From Tous-C4FEB sp044356555 (GTDB lineage Bacteria > Verrucomicrobiota > Verrucomicrobiia > Opitutales > Opitutaceae): a DNA stretch of 64,000 nucleotides. Position 1 is the stretch's first letter. Every line of letters starts with the position of its first letter. Under the pieces are notes generated by a model. That model was given only the letters and a program-made list of their open reading frames with translations. It was not told the DNA's origin and did not search any database. Below, in pieces: positions 15,452 through 24,886 of the stretch. The position numbers and the translations under genes were made by a program. The DNA is taken from assembly GCA_044356555.1 (NCBI GenBank), contig JBIKWB010000021.1, forward strand, positions 1-64,000. The letters run 5' to 3'.

Positions 15452-18400
15452 ATGTTAAACCGCCTCATCCAGCTGTCGCTCGCCCACCGCGCGATTGTCG
15501 TCGGCATCTCACTTCTGCTGCTCGCTCTCGGCGTGCAATCCGGCCTGCGGCTTCCGGTCGAGGTCCTCCCCGATCTCACCAAACCCACCGTCATTGTCCT
15601 CACCGAGGCTCCCGGCCTCGCGCCCGAGGAGATCGAGACCCGCGTCACCCAACCCCTTGAGTCCGCCCTGCTCGGCGTCGCCGGCATCACCCGTCTTCGT
15701 TCCAACTCCGACATCTCCCTCTCCCTCGTCTACGCCGAGTTCAACTGGAACACCGACCTCACCCGCGCCCGCACTCTCGTCCAGGAGCGTCTCCAGACCA
15801 CGCGCGACCAACTGCCCGCCGGCGTCCAACCGTTTCTGACGCCCGCCGCCTCGCTCATGGGCGAGATCCTGCTCGTCGGTGTCCGCTCGACCCTGCAACC
15901 GGGCCAGCCCGGCTATCTTCCACCCAGCGAGGTCCGAACCCTCGCCGACTGGACGATCAAGCGTCGTCTGCAAAGCATCCCCGGCATCGCCGAAATCCTC
16001 AACATGGGCGGAGGTGTGAAACGCATCGAGATCCAGCCCGATCCTTACCGCATGGAAGCCCACGGCGTGAGCTTCGCCGAACTCGAGGCCGCCGCCGCCC
16101 ACGCCGCCACCACCACCACCGGCGGCTACCTCAGCCACGGCCCCGCGGAGATCATGGTGCGCAACCTCGCCATGACGACCGACCTCGCCGCGCTCGCCCG
16201 CACCGTCATCAAGACCGTCGCCGACCGACCCGTCACCCTCGGCGATGTCGCCACCGTGGCTTGGGGCCTCGAGCCCATGCGCGGCGACGCCACCGTCAGC
16301 GTCGCCCCCGAGAAGACGCCCACCTACGGCGTCATCATGTCCGTCACCAAGTCGCCCGGCTTCGACACCCGCGCCCTCACCGCCCAGATCACCGCCGCTC
16401 TCGCCGAGCTGAAGCCCGCCCTCCCCGCCGGCGTCGAGACCGTGCTCCTCTTTCAACAAAAGGATTTCATCGACCACGCCATCGGCAACCTCCGCGACGC
16501 CATCCGCGACGGGGCCATTATGGTCACCGTCGTGCTCTTCCTCTTCCTCCTCAATTTCCGCACCACGTTCATCACCCTCATGGCGATCCCCCTGAGCTTC
16601 GCCCTCACGTTGCTCACGTTTCAGGGACTGGGCCTCTCGGTGAATTCAATGACGCTCGGCGGCCTGGCCGTCGCCATCGGTATGGTCGTCGACGACGCCA
16701 TCGTGGATGTGGAAAACGTCTTCCGCCGCCTCCGCGAAAACGCCGCGTCCGCCACTCCCCAACCCCGCCTCGCCGTCATCGCCCGCGCCTCGGGCGAGGT
16801 CCGCAGTTCCATCCTTTACGCGACCTTGCTTATCGTCCTCGTCTTCCTCCCGCTCCTCGGTCTCAGCGGCGTCGAGGGCCGGCTCTTCGCTCCCATCGCG
16901 GTCGCCACCATCGTCAGCATGGTCGCATCCTTTGTTGTCGCCCTGACGCTCATCCCCGTCCTCTGCTCGTTTTTGCTTCACCCAAAAATCGGCCAGCCTC
17001 ACGGCGAAGGCGTCGTTGTCCGCTTCCTCAAAACCGTCCTCCGCCGCACCGCCCTCCGTGCCGGCCTCGACCACCCCCTGCCCGTCGCCCTCGTCGTGAT
17101 CGCCGGTGTGGTCGCCGCATTTTCCCTTTCCGGCCGCATGGGTCGCGATTTCCTCCCGGCCTTCCGCGAAGAGACCGCCCTCATCGCCGTCACCTCCGCG
17201 CCCGGCACGTCGCTCGCGGAGATGAACAAAATCTCCGATGTCATCGAGGCCCAGATCCTCGCCGTACCCGAGGTCCGCCAAGTCGGTCGGCGCCTGGGCC
17301 GCGCCGAACGCGGCGATCACGTCGTCCCCGTTTCCACCGCCGAGTTCGACGTCGATTTCCGCGAACTCGTCGGCGACGAAGGCAAGTCCGCCCGCAGCCG
17401 CAGCGAGATTCTGGCCGACCTCAGCCGCCGCCTCAAAACCATCCCCGGCGTCTTCGCCGTCGTCGGCGGCCCGCTCGCCGACCGCATCGGCCACATGCTC
17501 AGCGGCGTTTCCGCCCCCGTCGCCGTGAAAGTCTTCGGCCCCGATCTCGACACCCTCCGCCGCCTCGGCACCGAGATTCAGACCGTCGCCAAAACCATCC
17601 CCGGTTTCGAGGACGCCAAACTCGATCAACAGGCTTCTATCCCCCAGCTGCGCATCGAGGCCGATCGCGAACGCGCCTCCGCCTACGGCCTCGCGCCCGG
17701 TGCGCTCAACGAGCAGCTCGCCGCCTTGGTCGGCGGCAAAACCGTCGCCGAACTCCGCGATGGCCAACGCACCGTCGATCTCGTTATTCGCCTCCCGCTC
17801 GCTTGGCGCGACTCCCCTGAAAAACTCACCCGGCTTCCGATCGAGACCGACCAAGGCCGCCGCCTCCCGCTCGCCCTTGTCGCCGATGTCCGCGAAGCCA
17901 AAGGCCCCAACGTCATCTTCCGCGAAAACAGCCAACGCCGTTTCACCGTCGCCATCAAGCCCACCGCCCGCGACGTCGGCACTCTCGTCGCCCGCCTCCA
18001 GTCCGAGGTCTCCGCCCGCGTCAAACTCCCCGAGGGTTACTGGATCTCCTACGAAGGCGAATTCCGTGCCCAGCAAGCCGCCACCCAACGCATCTTCCTG
18101 CTCAGTGCCGCCGTTTTTGCCGTCATCGTGATGCTCCTTTACGGTTATTTCCAAAGCCTGTGGCTCGCGCTTCAAGTCTTGCTCAACGCCCCCTTGGCCC
18201 TCGTCGGCGGCCTCGTCTACACGTGGCTCAAAGTGGACAACATCAGCATCGCCACGTTGGTCGGCTTCATCGCCGTCGGCGGCGTCGCCGCGCGCAACGG
18301 CATCATGATGATTTCCCACTACCTCCACCTCATGCGCCACGAGGGCGAAAGTTTCACCCGCGCGATGGTCGAGCGCGGCACCCTCGAGCGCATGATCCCC

Positions 18401-18622
18401 GTCCTCATGACCGCCCTCGCCGCCGGCATCGCGCTCATCCCGCTCGTCCTCGCCGGCGACCAACCCGGTAAAGAAATCCTCCACCCGGTCGCCGTCGTCA
18501 TCGTCGGTGGCCTCGTCTCATCCACGTTGCTCGATTTCCTCGTCACCCCGCTGGTCTTCTTCCATTTCGGCCGCAAAGCCGCCGCCCAATCCCTCGCCCG
18601 CGACGCCTCCGCCGCCCGCTGA
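15452..18622 (+). CDS. Heavy-metal efflux RND pump, CusA/CzcA family
   Basis: The 1056-residue protein matches the length of the HME-RND family. It has a first membrane helix (HRAIVVGISLLLLALGV), a periplasmic porter domain (LPVEVLPDLTKPTVIVLTE), the membrane helix 4 motif GMVVDDAIVDVENVFRRL near residue 409 that carries the proton-relay Asp residues, and a second half with parallel architecture (GGVAARNGIMMISHYLHLM). It exports metal from periplasm or cytoplasm using the proton gradient. Cu/Ag versus Zn/Co/Ni cannot be fixed from the sequence by eye, but the CusF-like and CopA genes nearby favour copper. It follows the channel and adaptor genes and a small exported protein follows it. Confidence 0.95.
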   Translation: MLNRLIQLSLAHRAIVVGISLLLLALGVQSGLRLPVEVLPDLTKPTVIVLTEAPGLAPEEIETRVTQPLESALLGVAGITRLRSNSDISLSLVYAEFNWNTDLTRARTLVQERLQTTRDQLPAGVQPFLTPAASLMGEILLVGVRSTLQPGQPGYLPPSEVRTLADWTIKRRLQSIPGIAEILNMGGGVKRIEIQPDPYRMEAHGVSFAELEAAAAHAATTTTGGYLSHGPAEIMVRNLAMTTDLAALARTVIKTVADRPVTLGDVATVAWGLEPMRGDATVSVAPEKTPTYGVIMSVTKSPGFDTRALTAQITAALAELKPALPAGVETVLLFQQKDFIDHAIGNLRDAIRDGAIMVTVVLFLFLLNFRTTFITLMAIPLSFALTLLTFQGLGLSVNSMTLGGLAVAIGMVVDDAIVDVENVFRRLRENAASATPQPRLAVIARASGEVRSSILYATLLIVLVFLPLLGLSGVEGRLFAPIAVATIVSMVASFVVALTLIPVLCSFLLHPKIGQPHGEGVVVRFLKTVLRRTALRAGLDHPLPVALVVIAGVVAAFSLSGRMGRDFLPAFREETALIAVTSAPGTSLAEMNKISDVIEAQILAVPEVRQVGRRLGRAERGDHVVPVSTAEFDVDFRELVGDEGKSARSRSEILADLSRRLKTIPGVFAVVGGPLADRIGHMLSGVSAPVAVKVFGPDLDTLRRLGTEIQTVAKTIPGFEDAKLDQQASIPQLRIEADRERASAYGLAPGALNEQLAALVGGKTVAELRDGQRTVDLVIRLPLAWRDSPEKLTRLPIETDQGRRLPLALVADVREAKGPNVIFRENSQRRFTVAIKPTARDVGTLVARLQSEVSARVKLPEGYWISYEGEFRAQQAATQRIFLLSAAVFAVIVMLLYGYFQSLWLALQVLLNAPLALVGGLVYTWLKVDNISIATLVGFIAVGGVAARNGIMMISHYLHLMRHEGESFTRAMVERGTLERMIPVLMTALAAGIALIPLVLAGDQPGKEILHPVAVVIVGGLVSSTLLDFLVTPLVFFHFGRKAAAQSLARDASAAR

Positions 18623-18665
18623 TTTCCTTTCCGCCCCCAATCACCCTCCGCAAAAAACCAAAATC

Positions 18666-19109
18666 ATGAAATCGATCCTGTTCGCCCTGCTGACCTTGTC
18701 CGCTCTCACCGCCGCCGGTCAAAAACCCCACACCCACGAGAAACGCGACGCCGGCCCCAATGGTGGCCGCATCATCGCCACCGCCGCGCCGCGCGCCGAA
18801 TTTTTCGTCACCGCGGACCGCAAGGTTCAAATCACATTCCTCGACCCCGCCGGCAAACCCATCGCCCCCGCCGACCAAGTCGTGACCGTCACCACCGGAG
18901 ACCGCCTGGCTCCGACGAAGCTCGTCTTCGCCAAGCAGGCCGCCGCCCTCACCTCCACCGCCACCCTTCCCGCCGGCGACAACCTCCCCATCGTTATCCA
19001 GATCAAATCCACGCCCACCACCCCGACGGTCACCGCCAAATTCACCCTCGACCTCTCGGTCTGCGGCGAATGCAAACTCGCCGAATACGCCTGCAGCTGC
19101 GCACACTGA
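18666..19109 (+). CDS. Small exported metal-binding protein after the RND pump
   Basis: The 147-residue protein has a signal peptide (MKSILFALLTLSALTAAG), an HTHEKRD motif, GPNGGRII and a beta-sandwich-like middle part (FFVTADRKVQITFLDPAGKP). It ends in a Cys cluster (SVCGECKLAEYACSCAH). The GGxxxxx..AEFFV..D...ITFLD pattern is shared by small periplasmic proteins found in heavy-metal efflux clusters, and the lipoprotein at 30416-30916 has a related GG-T-V layout. Binding of copper or another thiophilic metal is inferred. It starts 44 bp after the pump gene. Confidence 0.72.
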   Translation: MKSILFALLTLSALTAAGQKPHTHEKRDAGPNGGRIIATAAPRAEFFVTADRKVQITFLDPAGKPIAPADQVVTVTTGDRLAPTKLVFAKQAAALTSTATLPAGDNLPIVIQIKSTPTTPTVTAKFTLDLSVCGECKLAEYACSCAH

Positions 19110-19237
19110 GCCCGCCGTCGTCCGGGCCGCGGCGGCCGGAGCGCCACCGTCCGTCTCCGTCCTGATAATGCTCGCGACCAAAATCCCAACGGCCATTTTC
19201 CCGCGATTCGACCGCCGGTAGCGCTCGCGGGCTATTC

Positions 19238-20560
19238 ATGACCTCAATCCTTTTCGAACTCTCCATCATCTTCGCCCTGCTCGTCGCCAACGGTATCTTT
19301 TCCATGGCGGAGATCGCCATCGTCTCCGCCCGCAAGGCGAAACTCCGGCAACTCGCCGATGCCGGCGACACCCGCGCCCGGCTCGCCCTGCAGCTCGCCG
19401 AGTCGCCCAACACCTTTCTCGCGACCGTGCAGGTCGGCATCACCCTCGTCGGCGTCGTCGCCGCCACGTTCAGCGGCGCGTCGCTCTCCGCGCCGCTCGC
19501 CGGTATGATTCGGGAAATCGCCTGGCTTGCGCCCTACGCCGATAAGGCCGCCTTCGTGCTCGTCGTGCTGGTGCTCACCTATTTCACCCTCGTCATCGGC
19601 GAACTCGTGCCCAAACGCATCGGCCTCGGCAACCCCGAGGGCGTCGCCCGCGTCCTCGCCGGCCCGATGCACCGCCTCTCTCTCATCGGCACCCCGCTCG
19701 TCAGCGTGCTGGGTCGCTCCACCGACGCCCTCCTCGCGCTCTTCCGCATCAAACCCGAACCCGAAATCAAGGTCACCGAGGAAGAGGTTCGCCTCTTGGT
19801 TCGCGAGGGCATGCGGGTCGGCGTCCTCCACCCGCAGGAGCCCGCCATGATCGAAGGCGTCATGTCCTTCGACCGTCTGCCCGTGCGCGATCTGATGACT
19901 CCGCGCGCCAAAATCATCTGGATCAACGTCACCGATACCCACGAAACCATCTGGCATCGCATCGTCGTCAGCGCCCACTCCACGTTTCCCGTTTATGAGG
20001 GCTCCCGCGACAACGTCCTCGGCTTCGTCACCATCAAGGCCATCTACGCCAACCTCGCCGCCGGCACCGCCGTCAACGTCCGCGACCTCACCACCCCGGC
20101 CCTGATCGTCCCCGGTTCCCAGCCCGCCACGACCTTGCTCGAAACCTTCAAGAAATCCGGCAAACACGTCGCCCTCGTCACCGACGAGTTCGGCGGCATC
20201 TCCGGCCTCGTCTCCCTGCACGACATCATGGAAACGATCGTCGGTGAGATGCCCGCCCAAGGCGATCGCCACCAGCCGAAAGCTGTCCGCCGCGACGACG
20301 GCTCTTGGCTCGTGGACGGCATGTTCGACGCCGGGGACTTCGAGCGCACCGTGACCGATTTCCCACTCCACCCCGCCCACGAACGCGATTACCAGACTTT
20401 TGCCGGCTTCGTCGTAAAGCGCTTCGGCCATATGCCGGGCGAGGGCGAGTCGTTCCACCACGCCGGATATCTGGTCGAGGTGATCGACCTCGACGGTCAC
20501 CGCGTCGACAAAGTCGCCCTGATTCCGCTCAAAAACCTTCCCTGGCCCCCGACCACGTAG
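19238..20560 (+). CDS. CNNM/CorC (HlyC/CorC) family membrane protein
   Basis: The 440-residue protein has an N-terminal CNNM (DUF21) membrane domain with several helices (SIIFALLVANGIFSMAEIAI, VGITLVGVVAATFSG, LVVLVLTYFTLVIGELVPKR), two CBS domains (about 215-335; DLMTPRAKIIWI, HVALVTDEFGGISGLVSLHD) and a CorC_HlyC transporter-associated domain (about 350-435; GMFDAGDFERTV). The family transports Mg2+ or Co2+, or tolerates divalent cations. Its position at the end of the metal island supports a cation role. The TAG stop is embedded in GTAGCGG. The start is ATG. Confidence 0.92.
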   Translation: MTSILFELSIIFALLVANGIFSMAEIAIVSARKAKLRQLADAGDTRARLALQLAESPNTFLATVQVGITLVGVVAATFSGASLSAPLAGMIREIAWLAPYADKAAFVLVVLVLTYFTLVIGELVPKRIGLGNPEGVARVLAGPMHRLSLIGTPLVSVLGRSTDALLALFRIKPEPEIKVTEEEVRLLVREGMRVGVLHPQEPAMIEGVMSFDRLPVRDLMTPRAKIIWINVTDTHETIWHRIVVSAHSTFPVYEGSRDNVLGFVTIKAIYANLAAGTAVNVRDLTTPALIVPGSQPATTLLETFKKSGKHVALVTDEFGGISGLVSLHDIMETIVGEMPAQGDRHQPKAVRRDDGSWLVDGMFDAGDFERTVTDFPLHPAHERDYQTFAGFVVKRFGHMPGEGESFHHAGYLVEVIDLDGHRVDKVALIPLKNLPWPPTT

Positions 20561-20601
20561 CGGCCCCTCCCGGCGGACCTGCCACCACGTCCGCCCCTTC
20601 G

Positions 20602-20628
20602 GAGTGGCACGGGCATTTTGCCTGTGAT
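20602..20628 (+). repeat. GTGGCACGGGC hairpin repeat
   Basis: CACGGGCA and TGCCTGTG form an 8-bp stem with one G-T pair. A similar GTGGCACGG/CCGTGC hairpin lies at 30926-30958. Both follow gene ends and may act as terminators. Confidence 0.55.
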
Positions 20629-20638
20629 TTTGCTTAAG

Positions 20639-20669
20639 TTCGCGGCCCTTCGCGTTCATTCGCGGTTCG
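20639..20669 (+). repeat. TTCGCG decamer-type array
   Basis: Three degenerate units (TTCGCGGCCC, TTCGCGTTCA, TTCGCGGTTC) occur here. A near-identical array is at 30243-30273. Confidence 0.65.
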
Positions 20670-20803
20670 CCAGCTTCCGCGTCCCCCACGTCCTCCATGG
20701 GCCGCTCCCACGGCCGCCCACGAATTCCAAGGCCGGACGGTTCACCTCCCCCCCCTTGACGACTCTGCTACTCTTCGCTCCTTAACCGGACTTCAGCACC
20801 GTC

Positions 20804-21187
20804 ATGACTCGCCCAACACCCAGCACGCTCTCGCTCGCCACCCGCTTCACCGCGGCGCTCGGCGCGGCCTTGGTGCTGGTGCTCACGATTCTTGCCGTCA
20901 GCCCGTCGCTCCACGCCTGGGTCCACGCGGAACCCGCCGACGCCGCCCCGCACGCGAAGTGCTCGCACGGCCACGACCATCACGACGCACCCGCCTCGGC
21001 CGATGATGATGCCGGGTGCATCGTAAACTTGTTCTCGCAAGGCGGCTCCGAGCTTGTCGCCCTGCCTGCGCTGCTCCCCGCGCCGCGCTTCGCCCCTGTC
21101 GGCGACACCCTCCCCCTTTCCGTTTTCTGCGCGCCCAGCGCGCCCGCTTACCTCCTGCCCCCCGGCTGCGGCCCTCCGGCCGTCTGA
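20804..21187 (+). CDS. Small exported His-rich protein before a TonB receptor
   Basis: The 127-residue protein has an N-terminal membrane or signal segment (LGAALVLVLTILAVSPSLHAW), a His/Cys cluster (HAKCSHGHDHHDA, near residue 50) and CIVNLFSQG followed by a Pro/Leu-rich end with three Cys. The WVH...C...HDHHDA..DDAGC arrangement is common in small proteins beside metal transport genes, but no function is known to me. It probably opens the operon that continues with the TonB receptor and ABC genes. A TTGACG at 20756 could be a -35 element; no convincing -10 was found. Confidence 0.72.
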   Translation: MTRPTPSTLSLATRFTAALGAALVLVLTILAVSPSLHAWVHAEPADAAPHAKCSHGHDHHDAPASADDDAGCIVNLFSQGGSELVALPALLPAPRFAPVGDTLPLSVFCAPSAPAYLLPPGCGPPAV

Positions 21188-21358
21188 GCAAGTTAGTCGT
21201 CCGCTAACCGACAGCGTCCCCGCGCGGCCGCGTCGTTTTCGTCCCACCCGTTCCCGTTTCGCACCCGTGCGCCTGTCTTCGTGCGCACCCCAGTCCGCAC
21301 CCACGTCTTCGCCCTCCGCGCGAGGCCAACCGTATCTGAAATCCAAATCTCCCGTCTC

Positions 21359-23386
21359 GTGAAAGCCCAACCACACCGTTACGCGCGACTCCTCGCGCTT
21401 GTCCTCCCGCTGCTGCCGCTCGCGGCCGGCGCCCAAACCGCCCCGGCCTCCCCGCCGCCCGCCGCCGGCACCTACATCACCCTCGGCCGCTACGAGGTCG
21501 CCGCCTCAAAATTCGGCGCCCAGTCCACCGATCTCCTCACGTCCGTCACCGTCATCGGCGCCGACCAGCTCGAAAACGAGAGCACCGACTACACCCTCGA
21601 GCTCCTCGGCAAAATCCCCGGCGTCACGCTCACCGATTTCAACCAGGGTGTGATCACCGCCGATGTCTCCCTCCGCGGCTACAACGGCGAGGGCTCCAGC
21701 CCCCACCTCCGCCTCCTCATCGACGGCCTGCCCGCCAACCTTAACAACGGCTACAACGACCTCGGCCCCATCTTCCCGCTCGAGATTGAGCGCATCGAGG
21801 TCGTCAAGGGCACCGCCGATCCCCGCTTCGGCCTCAACGCCGTCGCCGGCTCCGTCAACGTCCACACGTTCCAATCGTTCGTCGGACAAAAACTGAAACT
21901 CATGGCCGGTTCCTTCGGAGTCCAAGAAGGCCAAGCCCTCGCCGGTTACCGCTCCGGCAAGTTCTCGCAAACCTACTTCGCCGGCTACCGCCGCAGCGAC
22001 GGCTACCGCGATCACTCGACCCTCGAGAAACACTCTTTCGCGGGCAAATGGTTCCTCGCCGGCGCCGCCGACCGCTGGCGCCTCGGCCTCAGCGCCCGCG
22101 TCCACGACTTCGATGCCGACGGCCCCGGCTACCTCTCCTACGCCGATTCCCGCCGCACGCCCACCGCCTCGCCGGCCTTCTCTTCCACCGACGGCGGTAC
22201 CCAGGAAAACAGCCAGTTCTCCCTTCACGGCGACGCCCAGTTCGCGCCCACCGTCACCGCCTCCGCCAAGGTCTACCGTCACGACGTGCAGCGCCACCGC
22301 TTCGTCCGCTTCACCGCCGCCGGCGCCCAACAGGAACGCCTCGAAAACGAACTCCACTCCGGCGCCACGTTCACCACGCAATGGCGGCCCACCGATCTCG
22401 GCCTCCCGCTCACGGTCGACGCCGGTGCCGAGTTCCATCGCCAAGACGCCGACAACCAGCGCTACGCCACCGTTACGCGCAACCGCACCGCGATCACGCG
22501 CAATCACAACTACACCCTCGACAACACCGGACTCTTTGTCGGCGCCGAGCTCCGCCCCACGGCGCAATTCCGCATCACCGGCGCCCTCCGCGCCGATCGC
22601 TTCGACGGCGAGTTGTTCAACCGCGCAAACAACGCCCGCACCCCGATCATCACCGATGACACCATCTGGCAGCCCAAGCTCAGTGCGGCCTACCAACTTC
22701 ATGCCTCCACCCAGCTCTACGCCAGCTACGGCCGCGCCTTCCAACTCGGCGGCGGTGCCGCCGCCTACTCCGCCAAGCCCCTCGACGCGTCCAAGAACGA
22801 CGGCACCGAACTCGGCCTCCGCTTCACGCCCACCGGCGCCTTCACCGCCCGTCTCGCCGTCTGGCGTCAGACCGCCACCGACGAAATCCGCCTCAAGCCC
22901 GACAACTCCGGCGACTCCGAAAACATCGGCGAGACCCGCCGCGACGGCGTCGACCTCGAGCTCGCCTGGCGCGCCTCCGAAGCCGTCACGCTCTGGTCTT
23001 CCTACACCGTGCAGTCGGGCAAGCTCACCAACCCCGGCCTCCGTCCCGCCGACGCCGCCCTCCGCGGCAAGAAGATCGACCACATCCCCGACTATCACGC
23101 CAAAGCCGGCGCCGATTGGAACATCACCCCCGCCTTCACCGCGTCCGTCTCGCTCCTCGCGCAGGGTTCCTACGAGCTCACCACCGCCAACAACCTCGGC
23201 CGCTGGGGCAGCTCCGCCACGACCAACGTCGACCTCCGCTACCGCTACAAAAAAGCCACCTTCGGCTTCAGCGTGAAAAACGCCCTCGACCGCTACTCCG
23301 AATACGTCTGGCACGACGGCGCCCAAACCCTGCACTCCCCCGCCGACGCCCGGGCCTTCCTCGGCAGCGTGACCTTCGAATTCTAA
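21359..23386 (+). CDS. TonB-dependent receptor of the DUF3526 ABC system
   Basis: From GTG 21359 the protein has 675 residues and a clean signal peptide (RYARLLALVLPLLPLAAGAQ); a GTG at 21281 would add a basic extension. The plug domain (about 45-160) contains LLTSVTVIGADQLENESTDY, LRLLIDGLPANLNN and IERIEVVKGTADPRFGLNAV. The barrel ends in Phe (GSVTFEF). It imports a ligand across the outer membrane. The downstream genes (four permeases, ATPase, His-rich lipoprotein, CobW GTPase) suggest a metal or metal complex, probably zinc, which is inference. A perfect GTAGGG palindrome follows the stop. Confidence 0.9.
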   Translation: MKAQPHRYARLLALVLPLLPLAAGAQTAPASPPPAAGTYITLGRYEVAASKFGAQSTDLLTSVTVIGADQLENESTDYTLELLGKIPGVTLTDFNQGVITADVSLRGYNGEGSSPHLRLLIDGLPANLNNGYNDLGPIFPLEIERIEVVKGTADPRFGLNAVAGSVNVHTFQSFVGQKLKLMAGSFGVQEGQALAGYRSGKFSQTYFAGYRRSDGYRDHSTLEKHSFAGKWFLAGAADRWRLGLSARVHDFDADGPGYLSYADSRRTPTASPAFSSTDGGTQENSQFSLHGDAQFAPTVTASAKVYRHDVQRHRFVRFTAAGAQQERLENELHSGATFTTQWRPTDLGLPLTVDAGAEFHRQDADNQRYATVTRNRTAITRNHNYTLDNTGLFVGAELRPTAQFRITGALRADRFDGELFNRANNARTPIITDDTIWQPKLSAAYQLHASTQLYASYGRAFQLGGGAAAYSAKPLDASKNDGTELGLRFTPTGAFTARLAVWRQTATDEIRLKPDNSGDSENIGETRRDGVDLELAWRASEAVTLWSSYTVQSGKLTNPGLRPADAALRGKKIDHIPDYHAKAGADWNITPAFTASVSLLAQGSYELTTANNLGRWGSSATTNVDLRYRYKKATFGFSVKNALDRYSEYVWHDGAQTLHSPADARAFLGSVTFEF

Positions 23387-23387
23387 A

Positions 23388-23413
23388 GTAGGGCGGGGTC
23401 TCCGACCCGCCCT
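23388..23413 (+). repeat. GTAGGG-type palindrome (best copy)
   Basis: GGGCGGG (23391-23397) pairs perfectly with CCCGCCC (23406-23412) around a GTCTCCGA centre. It begins 1 bp after the receptor stop codon. It may act as a terminator or 3'-end stabiliser between the receptor and ABC genes. Confidence 0.75.
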
Positions 23414-23443
23414 CCCACGCCCACGCCCCATCAGTCCTTAAAC

Positions 23444-24886
23444 TTGAACCTCCCTCCTTCAACTGGCGACGATGGCGGCGGCTCCGCCGCCGCCGTCGCC
23501 ACCATCGCCCGCGCCGAGTTCGCCCTGCTCGCCCGTCGCCGTTCCTACGGCGTTTTGCTCGCGCTCTTCGCCCTGCTGCTCGCCCTCGCCGCCGTTCTCG
23601 GGGCGGCGCGGCAGAACCGCGAACGCGCGCAGCAGGCCGAGTATCAGGCGCTCGTGCGCGCGCAATGGACCGGCCAGCCCGACCGCCACCCGCACCGCGT
23701 CGCCCACTACGGCACGTTTGCCTTCAAGCCCGTCGGACCGCTCGCCGCCTACGATCCCGGTGTAGAGAGCTTCGCCGGCCGCATCCAATACCTCGAAGCC
23801 CACCGCCAAAACGCCGCCAACTTCGCCGAAGCCGGCGCGCTCTCCGCCGCCTTCCGCCTCGGCGAACTCTCGCCCGCCTTCATCGTGCAACTGCTGTTGC
23901 CGCTTCTCGTCATCGTCCTCGGCCACCGCCTCGTCGCCGAAGATCGCGAGTCCGGCCGCCTCCGCCTGCTCCTCGCCCAAGGCGTCTCCCCGCGCACGCT
24001 CCTCATCGGAAAAACGCTCGGCCTGCTCGCCGCCGCCGCCCCGTTTCTCACCCTCGCCGCGCTCGCCACGCTCCCGGTTTTGAGCGCCGCCACGCTTCCC
24101 CGCCTCGCCCTCATCGCGCTCGCCGCCGCCCTGCACACCGTCGGCTGGATCGCGCTCACGCTTTGGCTCTCCACCCGGTTGCCCACCGCCCCACGCGCCC
24201 TCGGCGTGCTCGTCGCCTGCTGGATCGCGCAGGGCATCGTCATCCCACGCGCCGCCGCCGCCCTCGCCGCCGCCGCGTATCCGCTGCCTTCGTCTACCGC
24301 GTTCAACGCCCGCCTCGCCGCCGACACCCGCGAGCTCGGCGACTCCCACAACCCCAACGATCCCACCTTCAACCAACTCCGCGCCGACACCCTTGCCCGC
24401 TACGGCGTCACCCGCGTCGAGGACCTGCCCGTCAACTTCGGCGCCATCGTCATGGCCCGCAGCGAAGAACTTTCCGCCGCGGTCTTCGCCCGCCACTACG
24501 ACGCCCTCGCCGGCCTGATGCAGCGACAGGAATCTCTCGTGCACGGCGCCGCTCTCCTCGCCCCGGGCCTCGGCCTCCGCGCCATCTCCGCCGCCGCCGC
24601 CGGCACCGATCTCGGCGCGCAATTGAAGTTTCACCGCGACGCCGAGGCCCACCGCTACGCCTTCGTCCAAAAACTCAACCAACTCCACCGCGACGAAATC
24701 CGCTTCGCCGGCGACCGCGACCAACGCCTCGGCGCCGCCACCTGGTCCGCCTTCCCCGATTTCCATGCTCAAGCGCCCGCGCTGCGCGACGCCCTCCGCG
24801 ACTCCGGCCTCGCATGGCTCGCGCTCCTCCTCTGGGCCGCCGCGCCGCTCATCGCCTTGCTCCGCACCCGCGCGCTCCGCCCATGA
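23444..24886 (+). CDS. ABC-2/DUF3526 permease, class A copy 1
   Basis: The 480-residue protein starts with TTG. It has a first membrane helix (YGVLLALFALLLALAAVLG), a roughly 100-residue outward segment (HYGTFAFKPVGPLAAYDPGVESF), then five further helices interrupted by a second outward domain (residues about 280-440) with YGVTRVEDLPVNFGAIVM. It is the same class as 26270-27652, sharing the HYGxxAFKxxxPLAxxDPGV and YGVTxxxDLPVN motifs. DUF3526-type permeases pair with an ABC ATPase such as the one at 29456. Its stop overlaps the next start by ATGA. Confidence 0.82.
   Translation: MNLPPSTGDDGGGSAAAVATIARAEFALLARRRSYGVLLALFALLLALAAVLGAARQNRERAQQAEYQALVRAQWTGQPDRHPHRVAHYGTFAFKPVGPLAAYDPGVESFAGRIQYLEAHRQNAANFAEAGALSAAFRLGELSPAFIVQLLLPLLVIVLGHRLVAEDRESGRLRLLLAQGVSPRTLLIGKTLGLLAAAAPFLTLAALATLPVLSAATLPRLALIALAAALHTVGWIALTLWLSTRLPTAPRALGVLVACWIAQGIVIPRAAAALAAAAYPLPSSTAFNARLAADTRELGDSHNPNDPTFNQLRADTLARYGVTRVEDLPVNFGAIVMARSEELSAAVFARHYDALAGLMQRQESLVHGAALLAPGLGLRAISAAAAGTDLGAQLKFHRDAEAHRYAFVQKLNQLHRDEIRFAGDRDQRLGAATWSAFPDFHAQAPALRDALRDSGLAWLALLLWAAAPLIALLRTRALRP

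Noticed and set aside
16646..18484. 612-residue minus-strand reading inside the RND pump
   Set aside because: Acidic low-complexity composition mirrors the pump codons; the pump motifs on the plus strand are decisive.
21506..23431. 641-residue minus-strand reading opposite the second TonB receptor
   Set aside because: Gly/Val/Ala-rich shadow with no recognisable motif.
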